From positions 62,001-126,000 of the forward strand of contig JANJUV010000005.1 of the NCBI GenBank assembly GCA_024710405.1: a stretch of 64,000 bases of DNA. Reading direction: 5' to 3'. A model generated the notes under the pieces. That model did not search any database. It had not been told where the DNA came from and saw nothing but the letters and a program-made list of their open reading frames with translations. Every line of letters starts with the position of its first letter. The stretch's first letter is position 1. Positions 47,139-57,243 of the stretch are shown here, piece after piece. The position numbers and the translations under genes were made by a program. This DNA is from Bacteroidales bacterium. Its GTDB lineage: Bacteria > Bacteroidota > Bacteroidia > Bacteroidales > F082.

Positions 47139-47146
47139 TACCTTTG
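47139..47146 (+). promoter_or_regulatory. -7 promoter element of the TPR lipoprotein
   Basis: TACCTTTG is a full TAnnTTTG match, 14 bases before the start codon at 47161. No good -33 element. It excludes the longer start at 47029, which overlaps the upstream gene. Confidence 0.5.
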
Positions 47147-47160
47147 TAAAAAATAGTTCT

Positions 47161-47868
47161 ATGCGCTTAATATTTCTGTTTACTGTTTTGTCCGTTTTTC
47201 TGGCCTGTCAATCCTGTAGTAGTCCAGATGTGTCAAGCAATAGTGAGGCAACAAAAAACAGCTCAGCGGTTTCAGGCACACAACCAAAGTCTGAACATGA
47301 GCATGAAGAGAATAACAGGGGCAAAGCCTACCAGTTATTTCAACAGGGGACTAAGGAGATGAAAGAGCAACGATATCAGGAAGCAACACAGACCTTCCTT
47401 TCTGCTGCCGAATTTGATCCAACAAATCCGCTCATTTACTACAATCTTGGATCCTGTTATTATTCGCTGAAGGAGTATTCGCTGGCACTTTCCTATTTTA
47501 GTGATGCAATTAAGTTTAATCCGTCAGACACTTCGGCACTTATCTACTCAGGCATGATACATTACCTTGAGAACCGAATTCAAGAATCTATAAAATATTA
47601 CACACAGGCACTTGAAATAAACGACAAATTATATATGGCCTTTTACAACAGGGGGACATCTTATGGCAGAATAGAAGACTATGAAAAAGCCATTGCAGAT
47701 TTTTCACGAGCCATAGTGATTAACCCTTCTCATGGCAATTCATATATGAACCGAGGTCTTGCCTATTATTACAGCGGCAAAACAGAGCTGGCATGCAATG
47801 ACTGGAAGAAAGCATCAGGTCTGGGAATCGGGATGGCTGATGAGGCACTGAGGCAGTATTGCCAGTGA
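47161..47868 (+). CDS. tetratricopeptide-repeat lipoprotein
   Basis: 235 residues from the ATG at 47161. This start gives a lipoprotein signal peptide (FTVLSVFLAC, lipid site C16) and follows a promoter element; the longer frame overlaps the NTF2-like gene. After a low-complexity linker, about five TPR units follow, each with the usual pattern, for example NPLIYYNLGSCYYSLKEYSLAL and MAFYNRGTSYGRIEDYEKAI. TPRs bind protein partners. The gene is on the plus strand between atpB and atpC, and a strong hairpin separates it from atpC. No specific partner can be named. Confidence 0.88.
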   Translation: MRLIFLFTVLSVFLACQSCSSPDVSSNSEATKNSSAVSGTQPKSEHEHEENNRGKAYQLFQQGTKEMKEQRYQEATQTFLSAAEFDPTNPLIYYNLGSCYYSLKEYSLALSYFSDAIKFNPSDTSALIYSGMIHYLENRIQESIKYYTQALEINDKLYMAFYNRGTSYGRIEDYEKAIADFSRAIVINPSHGNSYMNRGLAYYYSGKTELACNDWKKASGLGIGMADEALRQYCQ

Positions 47869-47912
47869 CAATTTCGGCTTTATACTGGTTGGCAAGTAAG
47901 TCTTTCAACGAA

Positions 47913-47937
47913 AAACGGGGACAATATGTCCCCGTTT
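47913..47937. terminator. bidirectional terminator between the TPR lipoprotein gene and atpC
   Basis: An 11-bp perfect stem (AAACGGGGACA at 47913-47923 and TGTCCCCGTTT at 47927-47937) with a 3-base loop. It has A residues on the left and T on the right, so it can act in both directions and serves the convergent genes. Confidence 0.88.
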
Positions 47938-47963
47938 GCATTTTCTGTGGAGTAAAAGAGTGT

Positions 47964-48200
47964 TTATTCGGCCAGCACCAGCACTTTATTGTGCAACACT
48001 TCAATAACGCCTCCGTTGATCGGAAAAAACATCTCATTCTTTTCCTGATCATGCACTTTAACCCTGCCTTTTCCTAAGGCAGCAATCATTGGGGCGTGGT
48101 TATTCAATATTTCGAACAGACCATCGAGGCCGGGCAGTTGCACAAGCACTACCTCTCCCTGATAAATGGTTTTGTCCGGTGTGATGATTTCCAGATTCAT
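47964..48200 (-). CDS. atpC: ATP synthase F1 epsilon subunit, short form
   Basis: 78 residues, containing only the N-terminal beta-sandwich (NLEIITPDKTIYQGEV, then GRVKVHDQEKNEMFFPINGGVIEVLHNKVLVLAE). The C-terminal helical hairpin of the usual 130-140-residue epsilon is absent. Short epsilon subunits occur in Bacteroidota. The helices are known to inhibit ATP hydrolysis in other bacteria, so this form should lack that brake. It starts 11 bases after atpD. Confidence 0.94.
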   Translation of the reverse strand: MNLEIITPDKTIYQGEVVLVQLPGLDGLFEILNNHAPMIAALGKGRVKVHDQEKNEMFFPINGGVIEVLHNKVLVLAE

Positions 48201-48211
48201 GGTTTTTTCAG

Positions 48212-49741
<1,530 letters not shown>

Positions 49742-49763
49742 TTAAAGTATTGGAATTCGGGCG

Positions 49764-49771
49764 CAAATATA
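49764..49771 (-). promoter_or_regulatory. -7 promoter element of atpDC
   Basis: On the minus strand TATATTTG is a full TAnnTTTG match, 41 bases before the atpD start codon. No clear -33 element. Confidence 0.45.
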
Positions 49772-49847
49772 CAATTTAGTCTCTTTCGTCCGACCTGGTC
49801 TTTAGTTTTTTTAGCCTGTATGTCAACTTGGCGGGCGTAGGGATAAG

Positions 49848-50465
49848 CTACATTTTCTTCAGGAAGTTGCGCTGAAACAGCAACATCCACAGTACGCCGG
49901 TTGTTATGGACGCATCGGCAATATTGAAAACCGGCCTGAAAAAGATAAAGTAGCCATCACTGCCAAATATAAAATCCGGGATCCAGGCAGGCACCTGCTC
50001 CTGGGCAATTGTAATCAGCGGAAAATAAAACATATCAACAACCTTACCGTGCAGGAAGGTTTCATAACCCCCGCCTTCGGGCATGAATGTGGCAACGGTA
50101 TGATAGCTGCTCGAACTGAAAATCATTCCGTAAAAAGCGCTGTCAATAATGTTTCCAAGTGCACCTGCAAGGATCATTGTGATACCGAATATAGGGCCAA
50201 ATTTGGTCTTGTGGCGGGTAAGGTATGCCAAATAGAAAAACAATGCCCCAACTGCCAGTATCCTAAATATGCTCAGGGACAATTTTCCCCATTCGCCGGC
50301 AAACTCAAAACCGAATGCCATACCGTTGTTTTCGGTGAAATGGATGATAAACCAGTTTCCGGCAACAGGAATCTCCTGACCGATGGTCATGGTGAGTTTA
50401 ATGTAGAATTTCAGCAACTGGTCGAACAAAAGGACCAGAAATATGATTAAAAGAGGTTTTTTCAA
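49848..50465 (-). CDS. lspA: lipoprotein signal peptidase (signal peptidase II)
   Basis: 205 residues with four membrane helices. The catalytic aspartates are in GALGNIIDSAFYG and VFNIADASITTGV. It cleaves signal peptides of prolipoproteins in the inner membrane; several such lipoproteins occur in this window. It is slightly long because of an insertion between the two aspartates (about residues 105-160), as is common in Bacteroidota. It follows traR and ileS on the same strand, a conserved order. The 149-base gap to traR holds no gene I can support. Confidence 0.94.
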   Translation of the reverse strand: MKKPLLIIFLVLLFDQLLKFYIKLTMTIGQEIPVAGNWFIIHFTENNGMAFGFEFAGEWGKLSLSIFRILAVGALFFYLAYLTRHKTKFGPIFGITMILAGALGNIIDSAFYGMIFSSSSYHTVATFMPEGGGYETFLHGKVVDMFYFPLITIAQEQVPAWIPDFIFGSDGYFIFFRPVFNIADASITTGVLWMLLFQRNFLKKM

Positions 50466-50614
50466 CGGATTCTTGGATTAAACAGGATGGATTGTATTCC
50501 GATTATATGCACAAAATTTATTGCATCATAAAACATATCGTCCTGAGTTAAAACAGAACGATGACATTAAGAAAACACTCACAGGAGCACTCCGTAAGCC
50601 TGCAACAATCAGGT

Positions 50615-51025
50615 TCATTTACTTTGCTGCAGTTTGGCTTCAATGCTCAGGGTAGCGTGCGGCACTATTCTAAGCCTTTCTTTGGCTATCAACTTGCCTG
50701 TTGCGCGGCAAATACCGTAGCTTTTGTTCTCAATACGGATAAGTGCATTTTCCAGATTATTGATGAATTTCTGCTGCCGGGCGGCAAGGCGTCCGTTCTC
50801 TTCCTTCGAAAGCACCTGATAACCTTCTTCCAAAACCTTAAAGGTAGGCGAAGTGTCGTCAGTACCATGCTCATCAACATTAGATAAAGCCTCAGAGAGT
50901 ATTTTCAGGTCAGCTCTGGCTTTTTCGAGTTTCTGCATAATGATGGCCCTGAATTCTTCCAGCTCCTCATCCGAATACCGGGTTTTCTTCAGATCGGTAT
51001 CCTGCGATTTTTCTTCCTCTTTCAT
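50615..51025 (-). CDS. TraR/DksA-family protein, zinc-finger cysteines mostly lost
   Basis: 136 residues. The C-terminal DksA/TraR signature appears as GICRATGKLIAKERL, then RIVPHATLSIEAK, but of the four zinc-binding cysteines of the canonical family only one remains. Such zinc-free forms are usual in Bacteroidota. The N-terminal half is a coiled coil (EELEEFRAIIMQKLEKA) carrying a DDTSPTFK segment that may correspond to the acidic tip. It would bind RNA polymerase through the secondary channel and modulate transcription, perhaps with ppGpp. It lies between ileS and lspA. Confidence 0.92.
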   Translation of the reverse strand: MKEEEKSQDTDLKKTRYSDEELEEFRAIIMQKLEKARADLKILSEALSNVDEHGTDDTSPTFKVLEEGYQVLSKEENGRLAARQQKFINNLENALIRIENKSYGICRATGKLIAKERLRIVPHATLSIEAKLQQSK

Positions 51026-51133
51026 AATTCCATGTGTTTTAAGTGACCATGAACCGGTTGATTCCGATTCCGCAATAAATATACTACAAATTAGATTAAG
51101 TATTGTTCTTGTAGATGAAATTTTCGATAGTGG

Positions 51134-54100
51134 TCATAACCGACTGATTCTGATACGGGCATAATTTTCATCAATCAACTCATAATTAGACACTTCATCT
51201 GAACCAAAGTCGTTAATCAATTTCATTTCTGCAAGTGTTTCGGAACAAATGTAATCCCTGAACAAGTCAAAAGCCTGAGCAAGGTCAGGTTCGGTGTTTA
51301 CTTCAAGAAATATTCTGTCGGTGACTTCGAGGCCTGTGTCTTTTCTGAGATTCTGTACTCTGTTGACCAGTTCGCGCGCCAGACCTTCCTTACGCAAATC
51401 CTCAGTAATGGTCATGTCAAGGGCCACGGTTAACTTGTCCTGTGTGGTTACAGTCCAACCCGGAATATCTTCGGTAGTGATTTCAGCGTCCTCGATATTC
51501 AACTGAATGGTTTCCCCCTCCACAATCATGGAAAGTGCACCATCATGCTCCAGCCTGCGGATATCACTCTGACTTAATAATGCGAATGCCTGGCCGATCT
51601 GTTTCATCAGTTTTCCAAAGCGCGGACCAAGGGTTTTGAAATTAGGTCTTATGCGTTTGACCAAAATACCGGAATCTTCAGTAAGGTATTCAATGGTTTT
51701 TACGTTAACTTCTGAGAGTATCAAATTTTCAACCTCTTTTAGTTGACTCAACATGTCAGCACCCGAAACCGGAATCATGATTTTGTTGAGTGGCTGACGA
51801 ACCCTGATATTCGCTTTTTTGCGCAGCGAAAGCACCATGGATGAAAACTGCTGTGCCATTTCCATACGTTGTTCCAGTGATTTGTCGATCAGTTCTGGTT
51901 TTGCAACCGGAAAGTCGCTCAGGTGAACTGATTCGTATGGAAGTTTTTTACTCACTGAATTGAGGTCGAGGAACAACTGTTCGCTGAAGAATGGAGCAAC
52001 GGGGGATGACAGCCGGGCAATTACTTCTAGGCAGGTATACAGTGTCTGGTAAGCACTGATCTTGTCGTTTGAATAATTACCTTTCCAGAAACGTCTGCGC
52101 GACAAACGCACATACCAGTTGCTCAGATGCTCATCCACAAAATCCTGAATTGCCCTTCCGGCGCGCGTTGGTTCGTAGTTTTCATAGGCTTCATCCACTA
52201 TCATGATGAGCGAGTTCAGTTCAGACAAAATCCAGCGGTCAATTTCTGGCCTGTCGTTATGCGGAATATCAGGTTCAGCATAATTGAATCCGTCGATATT
52301 GGCGTAAAGGGCAAAAAAAGCATATGTGTTGTAAAGCGTGCCAAAGAATTTTCTTCTGACCTCGTCAACACCATTGAGGTCAAATTTAAGGTTGTCCCAG
52401 GGTTGTGAGTTGGTGATCATATACCAGCGCGTGGCATCAGGGCCATATTTTTCGATGGTTTCGAACGGATCAACGGCGTTACCCAGTCTTTTCGACATTT
52501 TATTTCCGTTCTTGTCGAGCACCAGTCCATTGCTAACTACTGTCCTGAAGGCCACTGAATCAAACAACATAACCGCAATGGCATGCAATGTAAAGAACCA
52601 ACCCCGTGTTTGGTCCACGCCTTCTGCAATAAAATCAGCCGGAAAATTTTGCCTGAAATAATTCACATCCTCGAAGGGATAATGAGACTGGGCATACGGC
52701 ATCGCTCCTGAATCAAACCAGACATCGATGAGGTCTGGTTCTCTGTACATGGGTTTTCCGCTGTTTGAAACAAGGACAATTCGGTCAGCATAAGGCCTGT
52801 GGAGGTCGAAGCCCTGATAGTTTAGCTCCGAAGTGTTACCGGGCTGGTAGGTTTCAAATGGATTGCTTTCCATCAGTCCGGCAGCAACGGACTCATCTAT
52901 TGCTTTTTTAAGTTCTGCAACCGAACCAAAGCAACGCTGCTCCGATTTGTCTTCGGTTGTCCATACCGGAAGCGGCACGCCCCAGAATCGTGAGCGTGAA
53001 AGATTCCAGTCAACAAGATTTTCAAGCCAGTTACCAAACCTGCCTTCCCCTGTTGCTTTTGGTTTCCAGTTGATTGTGCGGTTAAGTTCGAGCATCCGTT
53101 CGCGATAGGCAGTTGTGCGGATAAACCAGCTGTCCATGGGATAATAAAGCACCGGTTTGTCGGTTCGCCAGCAATGGGGATAATTGTGCACATATTTTTC
53201 GATCCTGAATGCTTTGTTCTCTTTCTTAAGCATCACAGAGATATCAACATCGAGGGTTGCGGCATCAGCAGGCAGGTTTTCGTCATATTCATTTTTCACA
53301 AACCGGCCGGAATACTCTGTGTAGGTATCAAGATCTACAAATTGAGCTACGAATTCAGGATCAAGTTCGTCAACAGGAAAAAATCTGCCGCGTAAATCAA
53401 CCATAGGTCTTTTGCTACCGTCTTTATCGATCAGCAGAAGCGGCACTATCCCTGATTGACGGGCCACCCTGTCGTCGTCGGCACCGAAAGTAGGTGCAAT
53501 ATGTACGATGCCTGTACCATCGCTGGTGGTAACAAAATCTCCTTCAATAACCCTGAAGGCGTCTCCCATTGGTTTAATCCAAGGAATCAGTTGTTTGTAT
53601 CTTATTCCGGCCAGTTGGCTGCCCGTGCATTCATCCAGAATCCGAAAGGGTACTTTCTTATCACCGGTCTTGTAATCTTCCAAAGGGGCATCCTGCACTG
53701 AAGGATCAAAGAATGATGGCAAAAGATCTTTGGCCAGAATCAGCTGCACAGGCGATCCTGTGTAGGGATTGAATGATCTGAGCAATACATAATTGATGTT
53801 TGGGCCAACAGCAAGTGCCGTATTTGATGGCAATGTCCAGGGGGTAGTAGTCCAGGCAAGTATGTAAACCGGCACATCAGGTTCAGTGTGTTTGAAGATG
53901 GCCTTTTCCGTGCGGATTAATTCAAACTGAGCAGTGGCAGAAGTGTCTTTAACATCTCTGTAACAGCCCGGCTGATTAAGTTCGTGGGTACTCAGACCTG
54001 TACCCGCTGCCGGAGAATAGGGCTGGATGGTATAGCCTTTGTATAGAAGTCCTTTTTCGTATAGCTTCGACAGCAGAAACCAGACGGACTCAATATATTT

Positions 54101-54565
54101 ATTATCAAAAGTGATGTAAGGATGCTCCAGATCGACCCAATACCCCATTTTTCGGGTTAATTCGTCCCATAAATCCTTGTACTTCATCACCTCGCGGCGG
54201 CATGCCTGATTGTATTCTTCGACTGTGATTTTCTTGCCAATGTCTTCTTTGGTAATACCAAGTGTTTTCTCCACACTTATCTCAACGGGCAGCCCGTGGG
54301 TGTCCCAACCGGCTTTTCGCTGCACGTACTTACCCTTAAGCGTTTGATAGCGGCAGAAGATGTCTTTGATCGCCCGAGCCATAACATGATGGATACCCGG
54401 AACTCCGTTGGCTGAAGGAGGCCCTTCGTAAAAAACAAAGTGTTCGCCATCCTTTCGTGTTTCGAGGCTTTTCTTGAAAATGTCGTTGGCTTCCCAAAAC
54501 CGGCGGATGTGCTCGCCGGTAGTGGTAAGATTTAAGTTATGGTATTCTTTGTATCTGCCGCTCAT
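51134..54565 (-). CDS. ileS: isoleucyl-tRNA synthetase, type 2 (IleRS2) with GXHH signature
   Basis: 1143 residues from the methionine in MSGRYKEYHNL; a start 9 codons upstream (54592) is possible but lies almost on the predicted transcription start. The length is that of the long IleRS2 type. The first class I signature, normally HxGH, reads G-I-H-H (in ANGVPGIHHVMAR, bases 54386-54397). The second is KMSKR (NGNKMSKRLGN). The editing domain and the long C-terminal region are present. It charges tRNA-Ile in the cytoplasm and edits valine errors. IleRS2 enzymes are generally resistant to the antibiotic mupirocin. It heads the ileS-traR-lspA cluster. Confidence 0.97.
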   Translation of the reverse strand: MSGRYKEYHNLNLTTTGEHIRRFWEANDIFKKSLETRKDGEHFVFYEGPPSANGVPGIHHVMARAIKDIFCRYQTLKGKYVQRKAGWDTHGLPVEISVEKTLGITKEDIGKKITVEEYNQACRREVMKYKDLWDELTRKMGYWVDLEHPYITFDNKYIESVWFLLSKLYEKGLLYKGYTIQPYSPAAGTGLSTHELNQPGCYRDVKDTSATAQFELIRTEKAIFKHTEPDVPVYILAWTTTPWTLPSNTALAVGPNINYVLLRSFNPYTGSPVQLILAKDLLPSFFDPSVQDAPLEDYKTGDKKVPFRILDECTGSQLAGIRYKQLIPWIKPMGDAFRVIEGDFVTTSDGTGIVHIAPTFGADDDRVARQSGIVPLLLIDKDGSKRPMVDLRGRFFPVDELDPEFVAQFVDLDTYTEYSGRFVKNEYDENLPADAATLDVDISVMLKKENKAFRIEKYVHNYPHCWRTDKPVLYYPMDSWFIRTTAYRERMLELNRTINWKPKATGEGRFGNWLENLVDWNLSRSRFWGVPLPVWTTEDKSEQRCFGSVAELKKAIDESVAAGLMESNPFETYQPGNTSELNYQGFDLHRPYADRIVLVSNSGKPMYREPDLIDVWFDSGAMPYAQSHYPFEDVNYFRQNFPADFIAEGVDQTRGWFFTLHAIAVMLFDSVAFRTVVSNGLVLDKNGNKMSKRLGNAVDPFETIEKYGPDATRWYMITNSQPWDNLKFDLNGVDEVRRKFFGTLYNTYAFFALYANIDGFNYAEPDIPHNDRPEIDRWILSELNSLIMIVDEAYENYEPTRAGRAIQDFVDEHLSNWYVRLSRRRFWKGNYSNDKISAYQTLYTCLEVIARLSSPVAPFFSEQLFLDLNSVSKKLPYESVHLSDFPVAKPELIDKSLEQRMEMAQQFSSMVLSLRKKANIRVRQPLNKIMIPVSGADMLSQLKEVENLILSEVNVKTIEYLTEDSGILVKRIRPNFKTLGPRFGKLMKQIGQAFALLSQSDIRRLEHDGALSMIVEGETIQLNIEDAEITTEDIPGWTVTTQDKLTVALDMTITEDLRKEGLARELVNRVQNLRKDTGLEVTDRIFLEVNTEPDLAQAFDLFRDYICSETLAEMKLINDFGSDEVSNYELIDENYARIRISRL

Positions 54566-54606
54566 TGTCTGTTCGGAATCGTGCTTGCGCATTAAAAAAT
54601 CGGGTG

Positions 54607-54614
54607 CAAAGCTA
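54607..54614 (-). promoter_or_regulatory. -7 promoter element of ileS
   Basis: On the minus strand TAGCTTTG is a full TAnnTTTG match, 41 bases before the chosen ileS start; a TTTC at 54638-54641 is a poor -33 candidate at 23 bases. Confidence 0.45.
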
Positions 54615-54757
54615 TTAAAAAAAGGACGTTTCTGAGGGAAATATCCTAAAAATGGTAAACAATCAGCCAGTAAATGAAAATAATAGAGAAATTAATTCCT
54701 TTCAAAAGGGGCTGTAATCTGGTGAAACAGATAGTCTGATGAAGGCTATTCCGTAAC

Positions 54758-55474
54758 TTAGTAAACAGGCTGAGTAACAACAACTGCTTCTTCCATAATC
54801 AGGTCATAAGTATATCCTGATCCAAAATCCTTATCAACTGCTATAATACCTTCAAAAACCACAACATCGCCAACCCTCACCACATCCTGAGTGGTTATAG
54901 TGAGGTCATAATTTTGCTGGTCACCTGTGCCATCCTGAAGATGCACCCAGTTTTTGCCCATGATGGCAGCATTCACTTTGACCACTTCGCCTGCCACCTT
55001 GATCTTTTGTTGGTTATAACTGGCTTTTGAGGCGAATAAATCACCTATCGATACAGCTCCTTCGGGTGTTTTGACGCTAATCTCCTTTTTACCGGTAACT
55101 GATTTCATGCTGCCGGGTGGTATACTTTGAGTGGCATGCCCTTTCATGGGAATAGGATTGCTGCTGATATCATCCACAAAATGCAGTTTTTCAAAAGTTC
55201 GGTTCAGGTCGCGTGAGTGGAAATCTGTCATTTCCATCGACTGGCTGAAATGAAGCACATCGCCCTTTTTTGCTTCCATGAGGTTTACGGCAATCCAGAA
55301 TTTCTCACCTTTTTCACTCACTTCGAGGTAGGTATAGGCACTGGCCTGAACCACATCAACTACCTTTACTTCGCGATTATTCGGGTCAACGGCATAATCA
55401 ACCCGGGCTGCCTTTTGCTGACATGAACTTAAAAGAATGGCTACAAAAAGAATTAGTGTATGGTAGTATTTCAT
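54758..55474 (-). CDS. OB-fold-like lipoprotein at the end of the cytochrome cluster
   Basis: 238 residues. A lipoprotein signal peptide ends AILLSSC with C18 as the probable lipid site. A first beta domain (35-110) is followed by a Pro/Gly linker and a second domain with the look of a nucleic-acid-binding-type OB fold (KIKVAGEVVKVNAAIMGKNW, VHLQDGTG, DVVVFEGII). Similar extracytoplasmic OB-fold proteins are found beside cytochrome genes in other bacteria; the function is unproved. It lies 104 bases downstream of the cytochrome b gene on the same strand and has its own -7 element. Confidence 0.75.
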   Translation of the reverse strand: MKYYHTLILFVAILLSSCQQKAARVDYAVDPNNREVKVVDVVQASAYTYLEVSEKGEKFWIAVNLMEAKKGDVLHFSQSMEMTDFHSRDLNRTFEKLHFVDDISSNPIPMKGHATQSIPPGSMKSVTGKKEISVKTPEGAVSIGDLFASKASYNQQKIKVAGEVVKVNAAIMGKNWVHLQDGTGDQQNYDLTITTQDVVRVGDVVVFEGIIAVDKDFGSGYTYDLIMEEAVVVTQPVY

Positions 55475-55502
55475 GGTTATAATTTTTATTGAAATGAGTG
55501 CA

Positions 55503-55510
55503 CAAAAATA
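55503..55510 (-). promoter_or_regulatory. -7 promoter element of the OB-fold lipoprotein
   Basis: On the minus strand TATTTTTG, a full TAnnTTTG match, lies 28 bases before the start codon at 55474. The -33 region is weak. Confidence 0.4.
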
Positions 55511-55578
55511 ACAATTTGGCCATTACAGCCATATTCAAGATAAAAATGACAATCGTGCTGTAACAGCAAATGACAGCA

Positions 55579-56187
55579 TCAATGCCAGCCGGTCATAATG
55601 CTTTTGAAATTCCTGGAGATAGGTTTACCGGTAGTGCTGATATACACATGTATGATCAGAAATAAGGATATTCCAAAACCAACCGCAGAATGCAACAGAG
55701 CCGTCAGATGTATGCCGCTGAATCCAAAAACACGGGGGACAATGGTTTCGGGAAACAGTAATGCAATTCCGGAAATGATCACCAATGGCATAAACACATA
55801 CATGACAACAATATATGCTACCTTCTGAAGAGGATTAAACTTACGGTCGGCGGTTACCGGATAGGGAGAAGATTCGCCTTTAAACATACCCGACAGGTAG
55901 TACATCGACTGACGAATGAGTTGTTGGAAAAGGCCTTTCAAAGAAATCCGGTAAAAACGAATATTGCCTGAGATGAAGTTTGCAATGAAGAAGAGGAGGT
56001 AATTCACTGAAACAATAATTCCAGAAATATTGTGATAGCTTACCGACAGGTCAAACGGAATGATCATGAACTGAGTATTGGAATACTGCAGGCTGATACC
56101 TGTGACAATAAGTGCAATGATGAGCAGTGCATTAATCCCGTGCCATACTCTGAGCCATAACGGGTATAGATATAGTTTTTCGGCCAT
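55579..56187 (-). CDS. membrane cytochrome b subunit (cytochrome b561 / formate-dehydrogenase-gamma-like)
   Basis: 202 residues with four membrane helices: LWLRVWHGINALLIIALIVT, then SYHNISGIIVSVNYLLF, LQKVAYIVVMYVFMPLVIIS, and LLHSAVGFGISLFLIIHVYI. Histidines in helix 1 (WHG), helix 2 (SYHN) and helix 4 (LLHS and LIIHVY) are placed to bind two b hemes, as in the cytochrome b subunits of formate dehydrogenases and hydrogenases. It would exchange electrons with the quinone pool. It begins 4 bases after the 7-heme cytochrome gene and forms a quinone-linked pair with it. Confidence 0.88.
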   Translation of the reverse strand: MAEKLYLYPLWLRVWHGINALLIIALIVTGISLQYSNTQFMIIPFDLSVSYHNISGIIVSVNYLLFFIANFISGNIRFYRISLKGLFQQLIRQSMYYLSGMFKGESSPYPVTADRKFNPLQKVAYIVVMYVFMPLVIISGIALLFPETIVPRVFGFSGIHLTALLHSAVGFGISLFLIIHVYISTTGKPISRNFKSIMTGWH

Positions 56188-56191
56188 ATGT

Positions 56192-57145
56192 TTATTTCAT
56201 TAAGCGGAAGATGGTGTGAATAATGATGCCGGCGAGGGTGAGCCCAAAAAGAATAATGCTGATCAGATTAAGGTATTCGTTTCTGTTTGCGCCAATAACA
56301 TAAGCCTCATTGAGGATTACTGCATTAAGAAAACCGCGTTCTTTACGACCCTCAATATTTTGATACTTATACAGGGACGCCATCAAAATCGTGCTGGTTG
56401 AGTGGCATTCGATGCAATTTTTGACTGCGTTTTCCTTAGGTAAAATATTGTGATTTACCCAGAGTGTGTCGGCACTTGAGGTGTGGCATTCGATACATCT
56501 GACAGCAGAAAAGTGCAATTTAAAATTGGGCAGAAAATGGTGAATTTTTTCAAGACCGGGTTTAATATCATCAGAAAAAAGCTGGTAATGGTCATTGTTG
56601 GAATGACAATTCATACAGGTGCTGTTGTGATAGCTGACGATTTCAGAAATCCTGAACTCGCCAGTTGTCATTCGTTTATATGAGTGCGGGTCGTGACATT
56701 TCCAGCAGGTAAAAGCATCGCCGATTCTTTCTGCATGTACACTTTTCAGAAACTCTTCTTCCAGAAGTTCAAAATGAAGGTGTTCATAAGTAGGATCACC
56801 TCCATGACAATCGAGGCAAGTGTACATTGGTTCGAGGCGCAATTCAGCCTGATGCGGCCATGTTTCATATTCAGGAGAATGACAGTCGGTGCAGGCAAAA
56901 TTTTTGTGAACACCTCGGTAGTAAGCATCCTGACTATATACGTAATTCGGGTTCATGGCTTTACGTTCGATAAGACCGGTGTTTTGGTTTTCAAACGAAT
57001 AAAACCGTTGTCCGTGGCAGTCAAAACATTGTTTGTTTGCCTCAAAGCCATCGGAAACTATGGCATTATCTTCTGTGGCCATAAGCATCGGCGAAGCGAT
57101 GATTAACATAGCCAACCATAAATACGTGAATCTCATATGAGTCAT
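56192..57145 (-). CDS. seven-heme c-type cytochrome with C-terminal membrane anchor
   Basis: 317 residues with seven CxxCH heme motifs: CFDCH, CTDCH, CLDCH, CWKCH, CMNCH, CIECH and CIECH. A signal peptide is at the start (YLWLAMLIIASPMLMA) and a membrane helix at the end (LISIILFGLTLAGIIIHTIF), so the hemes sit in the periplasm anchored to the inner membrane. Together with the cytochrome b gene 4 bases downstream it forms a likely quinol oxidase-type complex that passes electrons into the periplasm. A methionine 3 codons in (MRFTYL) is an alternative start. It is separated from the upstream cytochrome c gene by a hairpin. Confidence 0.93.
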   Translation of the reverse strand: MTHMRFTYLWLAMLIIASPMLMATEDNAIVSDGFEANKQCFDCHGQRFYSFENQNTGLIERKAMNPNYVYSQDAYYRGVHKNFACTDCHSPEYETWPHQAELRLEPMYTCLDCHGGDPTYEHLHFELLEEEFLKSVHAERIGDAFTCWKCHDPHSYKRMTTGEFRISEIVSYHNSTCMNCHSNNDHYQLFSDDIKPGLEKIHHFLPNFKLHFSAVRCIECHTSSADTLWVNHNILPKENAVKNCIECHSTSTILMASLYKYQNIEGRKERGFLNAVILNEAYVIGANRNEYLNLISIILFGLTLAGIIIHTIFRLMK

Positions 57146-57167
57146 TGAAATAGGTAAAATACAAGTA

Positions 57168-57205
57168 CTTTCGGCCCGAAAAGCAGTGAGCAGCCGGGCC
57201 GAAAG
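57168..57205 (-). terminator. hairpin between the cytochrome c and seven-heme cytochrome genes
   Basis: An 11-bp stem (CTTTCGGCCCG at 57168-57178 and CGGGCCGAAAG at 57195-57205) with a 16-base loop. On the minus strand it is followed by TACTTGTATTTTACC, not a clean T run, so it may act as a partial terminator or an mRNA stabiliser. Confidence 0.6.
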
Positions 57206-57243
57206 GTTCTGGTGGTTCTGGTTAAAAAAGTGCTTGACAAAGT

